The translations under genes and the position numbers were made by a program. Under the pieces are notes generated by a model. That model did no database searches and was not told where the DNA came from. It was given only the letters and a program-made list of their open reading frames with translations. From the NCBI GenBank assembly GCA_039820405.1, contig JBCBQC010000012.1, positions 31,364 to 95,363 on the forward strand: 64,000 nt of DNA, written 5' to 3'. This DNA comes from CALLVY01 sp937899855. Its GTDB lineage: Bacteria; Bacteroidota; Bacteroidia; Chitinophagales; Saprospiraceae. This document shows positions 52,526-60,485 of the stretch, one piece after another (positions within the stretch are counted from its first letter, which is position 1; the number at the start of each line of letters is the position of its first letter).

Positions 52526-53425
52526 ATGAAATGGACGATTCCTTTACTCTCCGTTGTCTCCTTGTGTTGGATCCTTGGTGGGTCCTATTACCTGGCCCAA
52601 AACAACTGTGGCGCCACTCCCGAAATACCGCTGCCCCCCCTGAGCATCATCGATGGGGAACGCAGTTTCGAGACGCGTACCAACCAGCATTTTAGCTTTT
52701 CCCCCTCCAGTAGCCAACTGCGTATCGAAGACCAAGCCGGCCGGGCCCTCGGCGACGTTGCCCGTCACCTGATCCGCCATCCCGACCGGGCCCTCACCCT
52801 CAGCGGAGCCTACCTGGCCAAGGAAGACAATCCCACCGATCACCACAACCTCGGCCTGGCCCGCGCCGAATCCATCAAGTCCTTTCTCGTCGCCATCGAC
52901 GCCGAGCTCGACCCGCGCATCCAAACCAAGGGCCTGCTCAAAACGGCCGTGTACAGCTACCAAGGGCAGCAGGTGGACGGGGTCAGCTTTGACTTTGCGC
53001 ATTACCAGGCTCCCGTCGAGGAGGAAATCTCGGCGGCCATCAGCGAGGAGCCCGCCCCGCCCCGCCAGCCGGTCATCAACACGCCGCGCTACGTCGTGTA
53101 CGGTGAGCAAGACATCCTCAGCCTCGAAATGGACATCACCCTCCAACAACAAATCGACAACATGCGCTCCGCCCTCGACCTCAATCCCGGCGCCGAGATC
53201 ATCGTGACGGGCCATTGCCAGTTGAACGAGGATGCGCGCAGCAATAAAAAACGCGCCCTCCGCTGGGCCGATAAGGTGCGGCGGTTCTTTCGCAACAACG
53301 GTATTCGGAGCAAGGAGATTACGGCTTACAGTCGGGGGGATACCGAATTGCTGGTTCCCCGGAGTGCCGCCGATGCCATCGACCGCAACAACCGCGTGGT
53401 CGTGGAAGTACGCCTGGCGGACTAG
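52526..53425 (+). CDS. Protein with two tandem OmpA-like domains
   Basis: 299 residues. A hydrophobic start (residues 4-23) may be a signal peptide or anchor. The first OmpA-like unit (~60-145) has LTLSGAYLAKEDNPTDHHNL then GLARAESIKSFL, with the N-x-x-L-x-x-x-RA helix but without the late NRR segment. The second (~200-299) is complete: IIVTGHCQLNEDARSNKKRA, ...SRGDTELLVP and DRNNRVVVEVRLAD. OmpA_C-like domains bind peptidoglycan. The tag stop (53423-53425) is part of a CTAG directly abutting a repeat element. It is divergent from the V/E/K-repeat gene. Confidence 0.8.
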   Translation: MKWTIPLLSVVSLCWILGGSYYLAQNNCGATPEIPLPPLSIIDGERSFETRTNQHFSFSPSSSQLRIEDQAGRALGDVARHLIRHPDRALTLSGAYLAKEDNPTDHHNLGLARAESIKSFLVAIDAELDPRIQTKGLLKTAVYSYQGQQVDGVSFDFAHYQAPVEEEISAAISEEPAPPRQPVINTPRYVVYGEQDILSLEMDITLQQQIDNMRSALDLNPGAEIIVTGHCQLNEDARSNKKRALRWADKVRRFFRNNGIRSKEITAYSRGDTELLVPRSAADAIDRNNRVVVEVRLAD

Positions 53426-53655
53426 GGGGTGTCTTACAACTATTTTTGCTCGCAGCTTCAGCAGATTTTGGTTCTGCTCGACGCTCCTTTTTTCTGGCGT
53501 AGCCGTAGCTACGGCTGGAAAAAGAGCGATGAACGAGCGCTCCCTTCGGGGCGGGCACTGCCCGCAGCGAGTGAACCGTTTGGCGGACGGGTGGCCAAGT
53601 TCTAAAGATGCCAAAGATGCCAAAGATGCGCCGAAGGATAATTTTCAGATACACC
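53426..53655. repeat. Non-coding inverted-repeat element flanked by CTAG
   Basis: The stretch starts GGGGTGTCTTAC and ends GATACACC, so its ends are imperfect inverted repeats (GGTGT at each end, with further loose similarity over about 30 bases). CTAG lies directly on each side (53422-53425 and 53656-53659), as expected of a 4-base target duplication. Inside are a perfect 16-base palindrome (AGCCGTAGCTACGGCT) within a longer hairpin and a GCGGGCAGTGCCCGCC-like hairpin. No gene fits. The design suggests a small element moved by an IS5-type transposase, which prefers YTAR targets; this is inference. Confidence 0.5.
53604..53630. repeat. Tandem 9-base repeat, three copies
   Basis: AAAGATGCC, AAAGATGCC, AAAGATGCG in direct succession, inside the right part of the 53426-53655 element. 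Confidence 0.85.
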
Positions 53656-53681
53656 CTAGCTAGAGGCGAGAAGTTAGGTGG

Positions 53682-54488
53682 CTAGAGATCGGACCGCCGC
53701 ATTCGCCAGTAGATGAGGGCCCAAAATAAGAAGAGGTAAGCCAGCGCAATGACCACGGCTTCGTTGGTGCTGAGGTAGAGCGAGAAATCGTTTTCGCGCA
53801 TAAACTCCTTGGCGATTTGTGGAATTGGGGGCTGGGCCAGGTCCTCAAAAGCATTGAGGGGATAATAGTGCATGCTGGGATGGGGAAAATACTGAAAGTG
53901 CAAGGCCCACCGAATCAGCAGTTCCACAAAAAAGGCGTATATCAAATAGCTAAAAAGCGCTAGACCCGTCCGTCGCAGTAGCGTTCCCACCAGCCATCCA
54001 AAGCTGGCGTAAGCCAGTGTCATCAGCCCGTAGCGTCCGATATTGGATAGGCCTTCTGCTACCTTGGACAAATAAATCGTTTCGGTAAAAAGGAGTCCCG
54101 TCACTCCCGCGACCAGCACGTAATACAACGTCGCCAGAGCGCTCAGGGTGAACAGCCAAATCCACTTAGCCCCAAAAAACTGGGGACGACTCAGTCCAGT
54201 GATGATGTTTTGGCGGAGGGTACGGTGCTCAAACTCCAGGGTAATACTCAGCACACCTACGATTCCGAGAAAGAAAAAGCTCAGCCAGTTGCCCAAATAA
54301 GCCAGGAGGCTCCAGATGGTGGGAAAGATAAAAAATTGCTCGATCGAGCCCAATTCCTCTGGGATGCCTTTGATGTTGAAGCCCACCACCAAAAGACCGG
54401 GGAGCAACAATAAGTAGAGTAAGGCCATGATGCGAAACACGCGGTTGCGTCGAAATTTGAGGTATTCGAGTCGGAGGAGTTTGATCAT
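53682..54488 (-). CDS. ABC-2 type transporter permease
   Basis: 268 residues with about six hydrophobic segments. The N-terminus IKLLRLEYLKFRRNRVFRIM and a later FEHRTLRQNIITGLSRPQFF, a typical ABC-2 permease cytoplasmic loop, identify it. Its ATG overlaps the stop of the ATPase gene by 4 bases, so the two form a transporter of the NatAB type. The substrate is unknown; such pairs export ions, peptides or lipids, or serve as immunity functions. Confidence 0.85.
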   Translation of the reverse strand: MIKLLRLEYLKFRRNRVFRIMALLYLLLLPGLLVVGFNIKGIPEELGSIEQFFIFPTIWSLLAYLGNWLSFFFLGIVGVLSITLEFEHRTLRQNIITGLSRPQFFGAKWIWLFTLSALATLYYVLVAGVTGLLFTETIYLSKVAEGLSNIGRYGLMTLAYASFGWLVGTLLRRTGLALFSYLIYAFFVELLIRWALHFQYFPHPSMHYYPLNAFEDLAQPPIPQIAKEFMRENDFSLYLSTNEAVVIALAYLFLFWALIYWRMRRSDL

Positions 54489-55387
54489 GATGCCGCGTTG
54501 TTGGCCTTGGTGAGGGCTAAGAATTCGCTTTCCAGGCTATTATTGCGCGCCCGGAGGTGGTGTAGGACCAAGCCCGCCGCGAAGGCCCGCCGGTTGATTT
54601 CAGCGACGTTTTCGAGGCGTGCCGTTTGGCAGAGCAAGTATTCCTCCTCCGCTTTCACTTGGGAAACAAAGTCCAAGTCCCGCAGGAGCGCCATCAGGCC
54701 GGCCCGATTGGTGCAAGCCAGCTCTACCGTCAGCTCCTGGTGGATGATGGCGCCCACTGGCCCCTGGGCCAGCAGGCGACCATTTTGTAAAATGGCGACG
54801 TGGCTACAGGTTTTCTCCACTTCATCGAGCATGTGACTAGCCAGTAGGATGGTTTTGCCGGAGCGGGCGATATCGAGGATAGTTTGTCGAACTTCGACGA
54901 TGCCCTGGGGATCCAGTCCATTGGTGGGTTCGTCGAGGACCAGCACATCGGGATTGCCGACCAGGGCCGCGGCGATGGCCAGGCGCTGTTTCATCCCCAG
55001 CGAGTAGGTCCGAAAGAGGGATTGGCGTCGGTCTTCCAGATTGACGATGCGGAGCAGTTCGCCAAAGTCGGTCTGACTGTGGTCTTTGATGTGGGCGATG
55101 ATGGCCAGGTTGTCATCCGCATTGAGGTAGGGATAAAAATTGGGCGTCTCCAAGAGGGCGCCGATGCGTCGTCGGGCCCGGTGGGGAGGGAGGCCACCAA
55201 ACCATTCGTAGTGTCCCCCATCGCTACGCAGGACGTCGAGAATGATGCCCATGGTGGTGGTCTTGCCACTGCCGTTGGGGCCGAGGAGACCAAAAACCTG
55301 TCCGGCTTCGACCTGGAGATCGAGCCGGTCGAGGGCCTTGATGGGGCCGTATCGTTTTTGAAGTTGTTGGATTTTCAGAATGGTCAT
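54485..55387 (-). CDS. ABC transporter ATP-binding protein
   Basis: 300 residues from the ATG at 55387 (MTILKIQQLQKRYG). The Walker A motif GLLGPNGSGKTTT (~34-46), signature YSLGMKQRLAIAAAL, Walker B VLVLDEPTNGLDP and switch His in LLASHMLDEVEK are intact. The C-terminal ~80 residues form the usual NatA/CcmA-like extension. The Walker B and signature variants (LGMKQR) are typical of ABC-2 exporters. It is translationally coupled to the permease gene. Confidence 0.92.
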   Translation of the reverse strand: MTILKIQQLQKRYGPIKALDRLDLQVEAGQVFGLLGPNGSGKTTTMGIILDVLRSDGGHYEWFGGLPPHRARRRIGALLETPNFYPYLNADDNLAIIAHIKDHSQTDFGELLRIVNLEDRRQSLFRTYSLGMKQRLAIAAALVGNPDVLVLDEPTNGLDPQGIVEVRQTILDIARSGKTILLASHMLDEVEKTCSHVAILQNGRLLAQGPVGAIIHQELTVELACTNRAGLMALLRDLDFVSQVKAEEEYLLCQTARLENVAEINRRAFAAGLVLHHLRARNNSLESEFLALTKANNAAS

Positions 55388-55473
55388 AACCGCCGAGTTG
55401 GCTGCTAAGATAGCGGAAGCTGTTCGGTGGACCAAGGCTTTTCCGATGAAGGGGGGGAAATTTGGGACTGGAA

Positions 55474-55510
55474 CAAAAAAACGAGGCAAAACTGGGGGGT
55501 TTTGCCTCGT
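55474..55510 (-). terminator. Rho-independent terminator after the sigma operon
   Basis: ACGAGGCAAAAC (55481-55492) and GTTTTGCCTCGT (55499-55510) form a perfect 12-pair stem with a TGGGGG loop. On the minus strand seven T follow, ending the transcript from 56814. Confidence 0.93.
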
Positions 55511-55544
55511 AGGGGTAGGAGAGGGTTAATGGATCGGGAGGGGT

Positions 55545-56258
55545 TTATTGAGCGGGGTTGATTTCGCTTTCCCGACCACTGTTGTTGTTGGCGACCTTGA
55601 CCTCACTTGCTCCCCGGTGTGCCGTCGGAGTCTTCATTGGAATCTTCAGGTTTTCAATCGCCTTCTCACCGGACAGGGCCTCAGCATCGACCACTTCGTT
55701 GTCGAGTGCTTCGATGGGGCTGCTGGCGAGTGGAGAGAGGTCGCCGTTGTTTTCTAAGTATCTTTGTTGGCTTTCTCTTAGCTGTTGGAGTTGGGGATCT
55801 TCCGTAAAGACCGAGCGCGAGTTTTCGTGCCGATCGTAGTCGTCCTGAGCTTGATCCACGTCGTAGACGTAGTCGGTATCAGCCGGGGTCGTTTCGATGA
55901 CTTCTGTCGGAGCTACGGCCGGGGTCGTTTCTTGGCTCACCAAGTCGTAGAAGGGGGAGGAACCTTGCGTAAGCAGTACGCTACCGAGGGTGGCAAAAAG
56001 CAGTACGGCGGCCGCTTGGCTCAGGCGGATCAGTCGTCTTCTCCAGATCAGGTGCAGGGGTAAGCGTTCCTGGATACTGTCCCAGACGTGGTCCTGGGGA
56101 GCAGATTCAAAATCATTGAACTGCTGGCGGAACAATTGATCTACTTCCTCCTCTTCGTGGTCCGCCCGGTGGGAGACGCGCAGGGGCGGCACCTTGAAAT
56201 CACCGAGTTGGTCTTTAAAGAGATCATCAAATTCGTGCTGTTCGTTTTTATCCGTCAT
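55545..56258 (-). CDS. Putative membrane regulator co-transcribed with an ECF sigma factor
   Basis: 237 residues. Residues 1-~70 are acidic and cytoplasmic-looking (EFDDLFKDQLGDF, QDHVWDSIQERLPLHLIWRR), one membrane helix lies at ~78-97 (AAAVLLFATLGSVLL), and the rest is a Ser/Asp/Glu-rich outer tail. Its start is 1 base after the sigma gene stop. Position and topology fit an anti-sigma factor, but no zinc motif or RseA-like pattern is visible. The VWDSIQERLPLHLIWRRRLI stretch before the helix is a shape often seen in Bacteroidota partners of ECF sigma genes. Confidence 0.6.
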   Translation of the reverse strand: MTDKNEQHEFDDLFKDQLGDFKVPPLRVSHRADHEEEEVDQLFRQQFNDFESAPQDHVWDSIQERLPLHLIWRRRLIRLSQAAAVLLFATLGSVLLTQGSSPFYDLVSQETTPAVAPTEVIETTPADTDYVYDVDQAQDDYDRHENSRSVFTEDPQLQQLRESQQRYLENNGDLSPLASSPIEALDNEVVDAEALSGEKAIENLKIPMKTPTAHRGASEVKVANNNSGRESEINPAQ

Positions 56259-56259
56259 T

Positions 56260-56814
56260 TTATTCTTCTTCAGATTTAATCATTTTTTTAAGGGTCTCCC
56301 GGGCGCGAGCCAGTTGAGACTTCGAGGTTCCCTCGGAAATCCCCAACATCTCGCCGATTTCGCGATGGGCGAAGCCTTCGATGGCGTAGAGGTTGAATAC
56401 CGTCCGGTATCCGGGGGGCAGTTTTTGGACCAGTTTGAGCAAATCGGCCGTTGCAAGTCGGCCGATGGCGGTACTGGCGTAGGTGGGTTCGGGGGCTTTG
56501 TCGAGCTCGACGTTCTTTTTGAGGTTGAGCGATTTGCGGTAGTATTCGATCGCCGTATTGATAAAGATTCGCTTGAGCCAACCTTCAAATGATCCCTCTC
56601 CGCGAAAGCGGTAGAGGTTATTGAATACTTTGATGAAGCCTTCCTGGAGGATGTCCTCCGCGCTGTGGTAATCGCTTGCGTAGCGCAAACAAATCCCAAA
56701 CATTTTGGGTGCGAAGTAATTGTAGAGCAGGGCCTGGGACTGCCTTTTACCGGCCAGACAGCCTTCGAATACGCTTTGATCAATTACCCCTTGAAGCTGG
56801 ATGTCACTTACCAT
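56260..56814 (-). CDS. ECF-type RNA polymerase sigma factor
   Basis: 184 residues. Region 2 reads LLYNYFAPKMFGICLRYASD then AEDILQEGFIKVFNNLYRFR and EGWLKRIFINTAIEYYRKSL; region 4 reads VQKLPPGYRTVFNLYAIEGF then HREIGEMLGISEGTSKSQLA. This is the common Bacteroidota RpoE-like form. It is followed by the putative membrane regulator 1 base downstream and a strong terminator, making a compact two-gene operon. The target genes are unknown. Confidence 0.92.
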   Translation of the reverse strand: MVSDIQLQGVIDQSVFEGCLAGKRQSQALLYNYFAPKMFGICLRYASDYHSAEDILQEGFIKVFNNLYRFRGEGSFEGWLKRIFINTAIEYYRKSLNLKKNVELDKAPEPTYASTAIGRLATADLLKLVQKLPPGYRTVFNLYAIEGFAHREIGEMLGISEGTSKSQLARARETLKKMIKSEEE

Positions 56815-56894
56815 AATCAGTTATATGTTCGATTAAAATAGGGTCGTGGTATTTTCAAATATTCTCTCGTTTTTTTAACGGCCGCTCCACAGAT

Positions 56895-57527
56895 TTATTG
56901 GTCGGGGGCCAAAAGTGTTTTGTGATTCGTTTGTCCAGGTTTATGATCGTTTTGCAAATAGTGTACGAGTAGTTTGACGGCTTGGCCGCGGTGACCGATG
57001 TCGTGTTTGACGCTGGGTGGCAACTCGGCAAAGGTCTCGGCGTGGCCTTGGGGTTGGAAAATGGGATCGTAGCCAAAGCCTCCCGTCCCCCGTGGGACCC
57101 GCGTGATCTCCCCCTCTATGGCGGTGCTGAAGGTCTTTTCCTGTCCGTCGAGCAGCAGGGCAAAAGCCGTGCGGAACCGTGCCCCGCGATCGGGGCGTTC
57201 CCCCAGCTTTTGCAGGACCAGCCCCATGTTGGCCTGGGCGTTGCGCGCGGGGCCGGCGTAGCGAGCGGTGTATACTCCCGGCTCGCCGCCGAGTGCATCT
57301 ACCTCCAAGCCGGTATCCTCCCCAAAACAGTCCAGCCCGTAGTGCTGCTTGACGTAGCGGACCTTGAGCCAGGCATTGCCTTCGAAGGTGTCGCTCGTTT
57401 CGGGAATGTCTTCTTCACAACCAATGTCTTTCAAACCGACGATTTCGTATTGCTGATCCAAAATGGCGCGCACCTCGGCGAGCTTGTGGGGGTTACTGGT
57501 GGCAAATACCAATTTTTTGAGGGCCAT
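56895..57527 (-). CDS. rdgB: dITP/XTP pyrophosphatase (RdgB/HAM1)
   Basis: 210 residues from the ATG at 57527, directly before LKKLVFATSNPHKLAEV, which contains the substrate-binding T/S-x-N-x-x-K motif. FEGNAWLKVRYVKQHYGLDC, EDTGLEVDALGGEPGVYTAR and the C-terminal GTGGFGYDPIF and SVKHDIGHRGQA follow. The enzyme removes non-canonical purine triphosphates and limits their entry into DNA. The frame is open upstream, but those residues are unrelated. The C-terminus extends ~12 residues past the usual end. Confidence 0.95.
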   Translation of the reverse strand: MALKKLVFATSNPHKLAEVRAILDQQYEIVGLKDIGCEEDIPETSDTFEGNAWLKVRYVKQHYGLDCFGEDTGLEVDALGGEPGVYTARYAGPARNAQANMGLVLQKLGERPDRGARFRTAFALLLDGQEKTFSTAIEGEITRVPRGTGGFGYDPIFQPQGHAETFAELPPSVKHDIGHRGQAVKLLVHYLQNDHKPGQTNHKTLLAPDQ

Positions 57528-57559
57528 ATCTTGCACTGCTTTTTTCAAAGGTAGCCAAT

Positions 57560-58021
57560 TTAGACCGGAAATAATTGCTTCAATTGTTGCCACAAAGCCT
57601 TTTTCAGCTCCTGCTGCTGGGCAATCTGATCCAGGGAATCGGCCCAGAGTAAGTGCGTACCGAGTAGTTGAATACTGTGGTAACGCTCCACCTTGGCGTG
57701 AATGCCCCACTGACTGGGGTGGCTCCCAAAGCCCAGCAGATAATCTACGGGGCATTGTTGCTTGAGGGCCGCTAAACTAAAGCCCTTTTCCGGCGTTACA
57801 TTGAAGAGGAGCACATCCTTAGTCATTTCAACTCTAATTGCCGCCAATATTTTGGATAGAAACGCGAGATTCTCTTTTGAATCCGTACTTGCCTCTAAGA
57901 CGATAGCGATCTTCTTTTGGTTGCTTCCCCGGGCCGCTTGGAGCACATTTTCCACCTCCCGAATGGGAAATATGCTAAAGTTGAATACCCTTGGGTTCAA
58001 AATATCATTTTCTTTTTCCAT
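57560..58021 (-). CDS. Small protein resembling DNA polymerase III psi (HolD)
   Basis: 153 residues. The C-terminal half, VLLFNVTPEKGFSLAALKQQ, then LGFGSHPSQWGIH and ADSLDQIAQQQELKKALWQQ, follows the order seen in E. coli HolD (a leucine-rich VLQLTPEK stretch, a GSH-x-x-x-W region and a terminal ALWQQ). HolD is the psi subunit linking the clamp loader to SSB through chi. The N-terminal part is unlike E. coli HolD. The match is by eye only, and HolD proteins diverge rapidly, so I give this as a suggestion. It lies 32 bases upstream of rdgB on the same strand. Confidence 0.45.
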   Translation of the reverse strand: MEKENDILNPRVFNFSIFPIREVENVLQAARGSNQKKIAIVLEASTDSKENLAFLSKILAAIRVEMTKDVLLFNVTPEKGFSLAALKQQCPVDYLLGFGSHPSQWGIHAKVERYHSIQLLGTHLLWADSLDQIAQQQELKKALWQQLKQLFPV

Positions 58022-58092
58022 GCTAATTCAAAATAAAAGCTAATTTATGGCTGGAATTTAAAACGAAATTAGAATAAAAGCTTAATTTTTAC

Positions 58093-58100
58093 TAAATTTG
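58093..58100 (+). promoter_or_regulatory. TAnnTTTG promoter box for ilvE
   Basis: TAAATTTG lies 19 bases before the ATG at 58120, in a very AT-rich upstream region between divergent genes. Confidence 0.5.
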
Positions 58101-58119
58101 TCAAAAACCAAGACCACTC

Positions 58120-59196
58120 ATGAAGTACAATATAAAAGTAACAAAAAGTAAGGAATCCGGACTCAGCAGCGTAGATTTTGACAACATTCCCTTCGGTCGG
58201 GTTTTTTCCGATCACATGTTTACCGCCGATTATATTGACGGAGAGTGGACCAATTTTGAGATCGTACCGTTTGGCCCTTTTTCCATTCATCCGGCCTGTT
58301 TGGCCCTCCACTATGGCCAAGCCGTCTTCGAAGGTATGAAGGCTTCCAAAACCGCCGATGGGCAAGCCCTTTTGATGCGCCCCGAGATGCACGCCCGCCG
58401 GATCAACAACTCGGCTTCGCGTCTTTGCATGCCCGATTTTCCCGAGGACCTCTTCGTCGAAGCCCTTCACCAACTGATCGGTCTGGACGAAGCTTGGATT
58501 CCCCCCCAGACGGGAAGCGCCCTCTACATCCGCCCCTTTATGTTCGCCAATGGCGAATTCATCGGCGTCGCTCCCTCGGACACCTACAAGATGATGATCT
58601 TTACCGGCCCCGTTGGTCCCTACTACCCCAAGCCCGTTCGTCTCATCGCCGAAGAAGAGTACGTTCGTGCCGTAAAAGGCGGTGTGGGAGAAGCCAAAGC
58701 CGCCGGTAACTACGGTGCCTCGCTGCTTCCCGCCAAAAAGGCTCGGGAAGCGGGCTATGACCAAATCCTGTGGTTGGATGGCAACGAGTTTAAATATATC
58801 CAGGAAGTCGGTACGATGAACATCTTCTTCGTCATCGACGGTACCGTAGTGACCCCGGCTACCGATGGCGCCATCCTCAAGGGCATCACCCGGGATTCCT
58901 TTTTCCACATCCTGCGTGATAAGGGCTACCGCTTGGAAGAGCGCCCCATCACGATCGACGAAGTCGTGCAGGCCCACAACGCGGGCAAACTGACCGAAGT
59001 ATTTGGAGCCGGCACCGCCGCCGTAGTGGCCAAAGTGTCCGACCTGACTTACCGCGATCAGGAGATGGTGTTGCCTCCCCTCGACGAAAACAGCGTCGGT
59101 ACGATACTCAAACGCGAAATTGATGGCCTGCGCGCCGGAACGATCGTCGATACGCGCAATTGGATGGTCCCCGTCAGTAAGATGGTAACGGCCTGA
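58120..59196 (+). CDS. ilvE: Branched-chain amino acid aminotransferase
   Basis: 358 residues of the PLP fold type IV group. ALHYGQAVFEGMKASKTADG and LLMRPEMHARRINNSASRLC form the N-terminal part. The PLP lysine region is GVGEAKAAGNYGASLLPAKK, the E-x-G-x-x-N element is YIQEVGTMNIFFVIDG, and GITRDSFFHILRDKG and EVFGAGTAAVVAKV close the pattern. It transfers amino groups between leucine, isoleucine or valine and 2-oxoglutarate. It stands alone with its own promoter and a strong terminator. Confidence 0.95.
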   Translation: MKYNIKVTKSKESGLSSVDFDNIPFGRVFSDHMFTADYIDGEWTNFEIVPFGPFSIHPACLALHYGQAVFEGMKASKTADGQALLMRPEMHARRINNSASRLCMPDFPEDLFVEALHQLIGLDEAWIPPQTGSALYIRPFMFANGEFIGVAPSDTYKMMIFTGPVGPYYPKPVRLIAEEEYVRAVKGGVGEAKAAGNYGASLLPAKKAREAGYDQILWLDGNEFKYIQEVGTMNIFFVIDGTVVTPATDGAILKGITRDSFFHILRDKGYRLEERPITIDEVVQAHNAGKLTEVFGAGTAAVVAKVSDLTYRDQEMVLPPLDENSVGTILKREIDGLRAGTIVDTRNWMVPVSKMVTA

Positions 59197-59232
59197 TTGC
59201 GCTCCAGTAGCACTTACGCCACCGTAAACAAA

Positions 59233-59265
59233 AGCGGAGGTCCGATCATCGGGCCTCCGCTTTTT
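59233..59265. terminator. Bidirectional terminator between ilvE and the aldo/keto reductase
   Basis: AGCGGAGG (59233-59240) and CCTCCGCT (59254-59261) form an 8-pair stem with further inner pairs (CC/GG), followed by five T on the plus strand and preceded by AAA on the other. Confidence 0.88.
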
Positions 59266-59284
59266 GTTGCTTGCTACGTGGGTG

Positions 59285-60268
59285 CTAAAACATGGGCGGC
59301 ACGGGTTTGTTGTCCAAAATACTTTCAATTTTTTCTTCTACTTCACTGGTAATGAGTGGAATAAGTTCCGTAGACGTAAGTGTTTCTGCAAGGTGCTCTT
59401 CCTTGGAAGCGCCCAGGATAACCGTGCTTACGTTGGGATTTTTGGCGCACCAGGCGATCGCCAGTTTGGCCAGGCTGGTTCCCATATCGGCGGCCAATTT
59501 GTTGAGCTGGCGGACTTTTTCCAGGCGTTCTGGCGTTAGCGAACGCTCCTTGAGCCATTCCAAGCCCTTCATCCCCAGTCGGGTGCCTTCGGGAAAGGCA
59601 TTGATGTACTTGTCCGTAATCACCCCGGAGGCCAGTGGCGACCAGATGGTGGTGCCCAAACCGACCGTTTTGTAGATCTGACCGTATTCGACTTCGACCT
59701 TATGGCGGTGGAACATATTGTACTGCGGCTGCTCCATGGTGGGACCGATCAGGTGGAGCCGCTGGGCTACCATGTGGGCTTCCATGATTTCCTGGGCCGA
59801 CCATTCGGAGGTACCCCAGTAGAGGATTTTTCCCCGTTGGAGGAGGTGATTCATGGCCCAGACGGTCTCCTCGATGGGGGTGTTTTTATCGGGGCGGTGG
59901 CAGAAAAAAAGGTCGAGGTAGTCGACGCCCAGGCGGCGGAGGGCAGCATCGCAGGCCTCAAAGAGGTGCTTGCGGCTGAGCCCGGTTTGGTTGGGCTTCT
60001 TCCCGCCTTCCCCAAAGAAAGCCTTGCTGGAGACTAGAAAAGAACTGCGTTCCCACCGGGTCTTTTTAAAGATCTTGCCCATGACGATTTCCGCTTCTCC
60101 CTGCGCGTATATTTCTGCATTATCGAAAAAATTGACCCCTTGATCGTAGGCCATAATCATGAGCTTCTCAGCGGTATCGTTGGAAATTTGCTTGCCAAAG
60201 GTGAGCCAGGAGCCAAACGAAAGGACGCTGACCTGGAGGCCGGAGTTGCCTAATCTTTTGTACTGCAT
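59285..60268 (-). CDS. Aldo/keto reductase, voltage-gated potassium channel beta-like
   Basis: 327 residues from the ATG at 60268 (MQYKRLGNSGLQVSVLSFGS). The catalytic tetrad is visible: Asp and Tyr in FFDNAEIYAQGEAE, Lys in VSSKAF and His in LFFCHRPD. The NADP-binding C-terminal region has VILGASKEEHLAETL. The overall pattern (GGKKPNQTGLSRKH, QPQYNMFHRHKVEVEY) is that of Kv-beta/YghZ-type enzymes, which reduce aldehydes such as methylglyoxal. A start 36 bases upstream is possible. Confidence 0.9.
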   Translation of the reverse strand: MQYKRLGNSGLQVSVLSFGSWLTFGKQISNDTAEKLMIMAYDQGVNFFDNAEIYAQGEAEIVMGKIFKKTRWERSSFLVSSKAFFGEGGKKPNQTGLSRKHLFEACDAALRRLGVDYLDLFFCHRPDKNTPIEETVWAMNHLLQRGKILYWGTSEWSAQEIMEAHMVAQRLHLIGPTMEQPQYNMFHRHKVEVEYGQIYKTVGLGTTIWSPLASGVITDKYINAFPEGTRLGMKGLEWLKERSLTPERLEKVRQLNKLAADMGTSLAKLAIAWCAKNPNVSTVILGASKEEHLAETLTSTELIPLITSEVEEKIESILDNKPVPPMF

Positions 60269-60485
60269 GTGTAAATTGGTTTTTAGAAGTGTGGCGTTTA
60301 TCAATGGTCAACAGTCTGATTGTCAATTTGTTGTGGGTATTCGCTCCGCCGCTGGTCGCTGGTTTTTACCCCCTCCGCTAATCCCCTGATAGCCAAGATG
60401 ATGGGTGCTTTCTCTCCACCGGACCTTCGGCACTGTATTTGATTAACAAATTAAGAATACCTGTAATCAAACAAATCTCATCTTC

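Noticed and set aside
53490..53560. tRNA gene suggested by cloverleaf-like hairpins
   Set aside because: No T-arm consensus, anticodon arm or acceptor pairing could be found.
53604..53630. CRISPR-like direct repeats
   Set aside because: The copies are 9 bases, contiguous and without spacers.
58069..59328. 419-codon open frame on the minus strand over ilvE
   Set aside because: Pure antisense of a clear aminotransferase gene, covering both its promoter and terminator.
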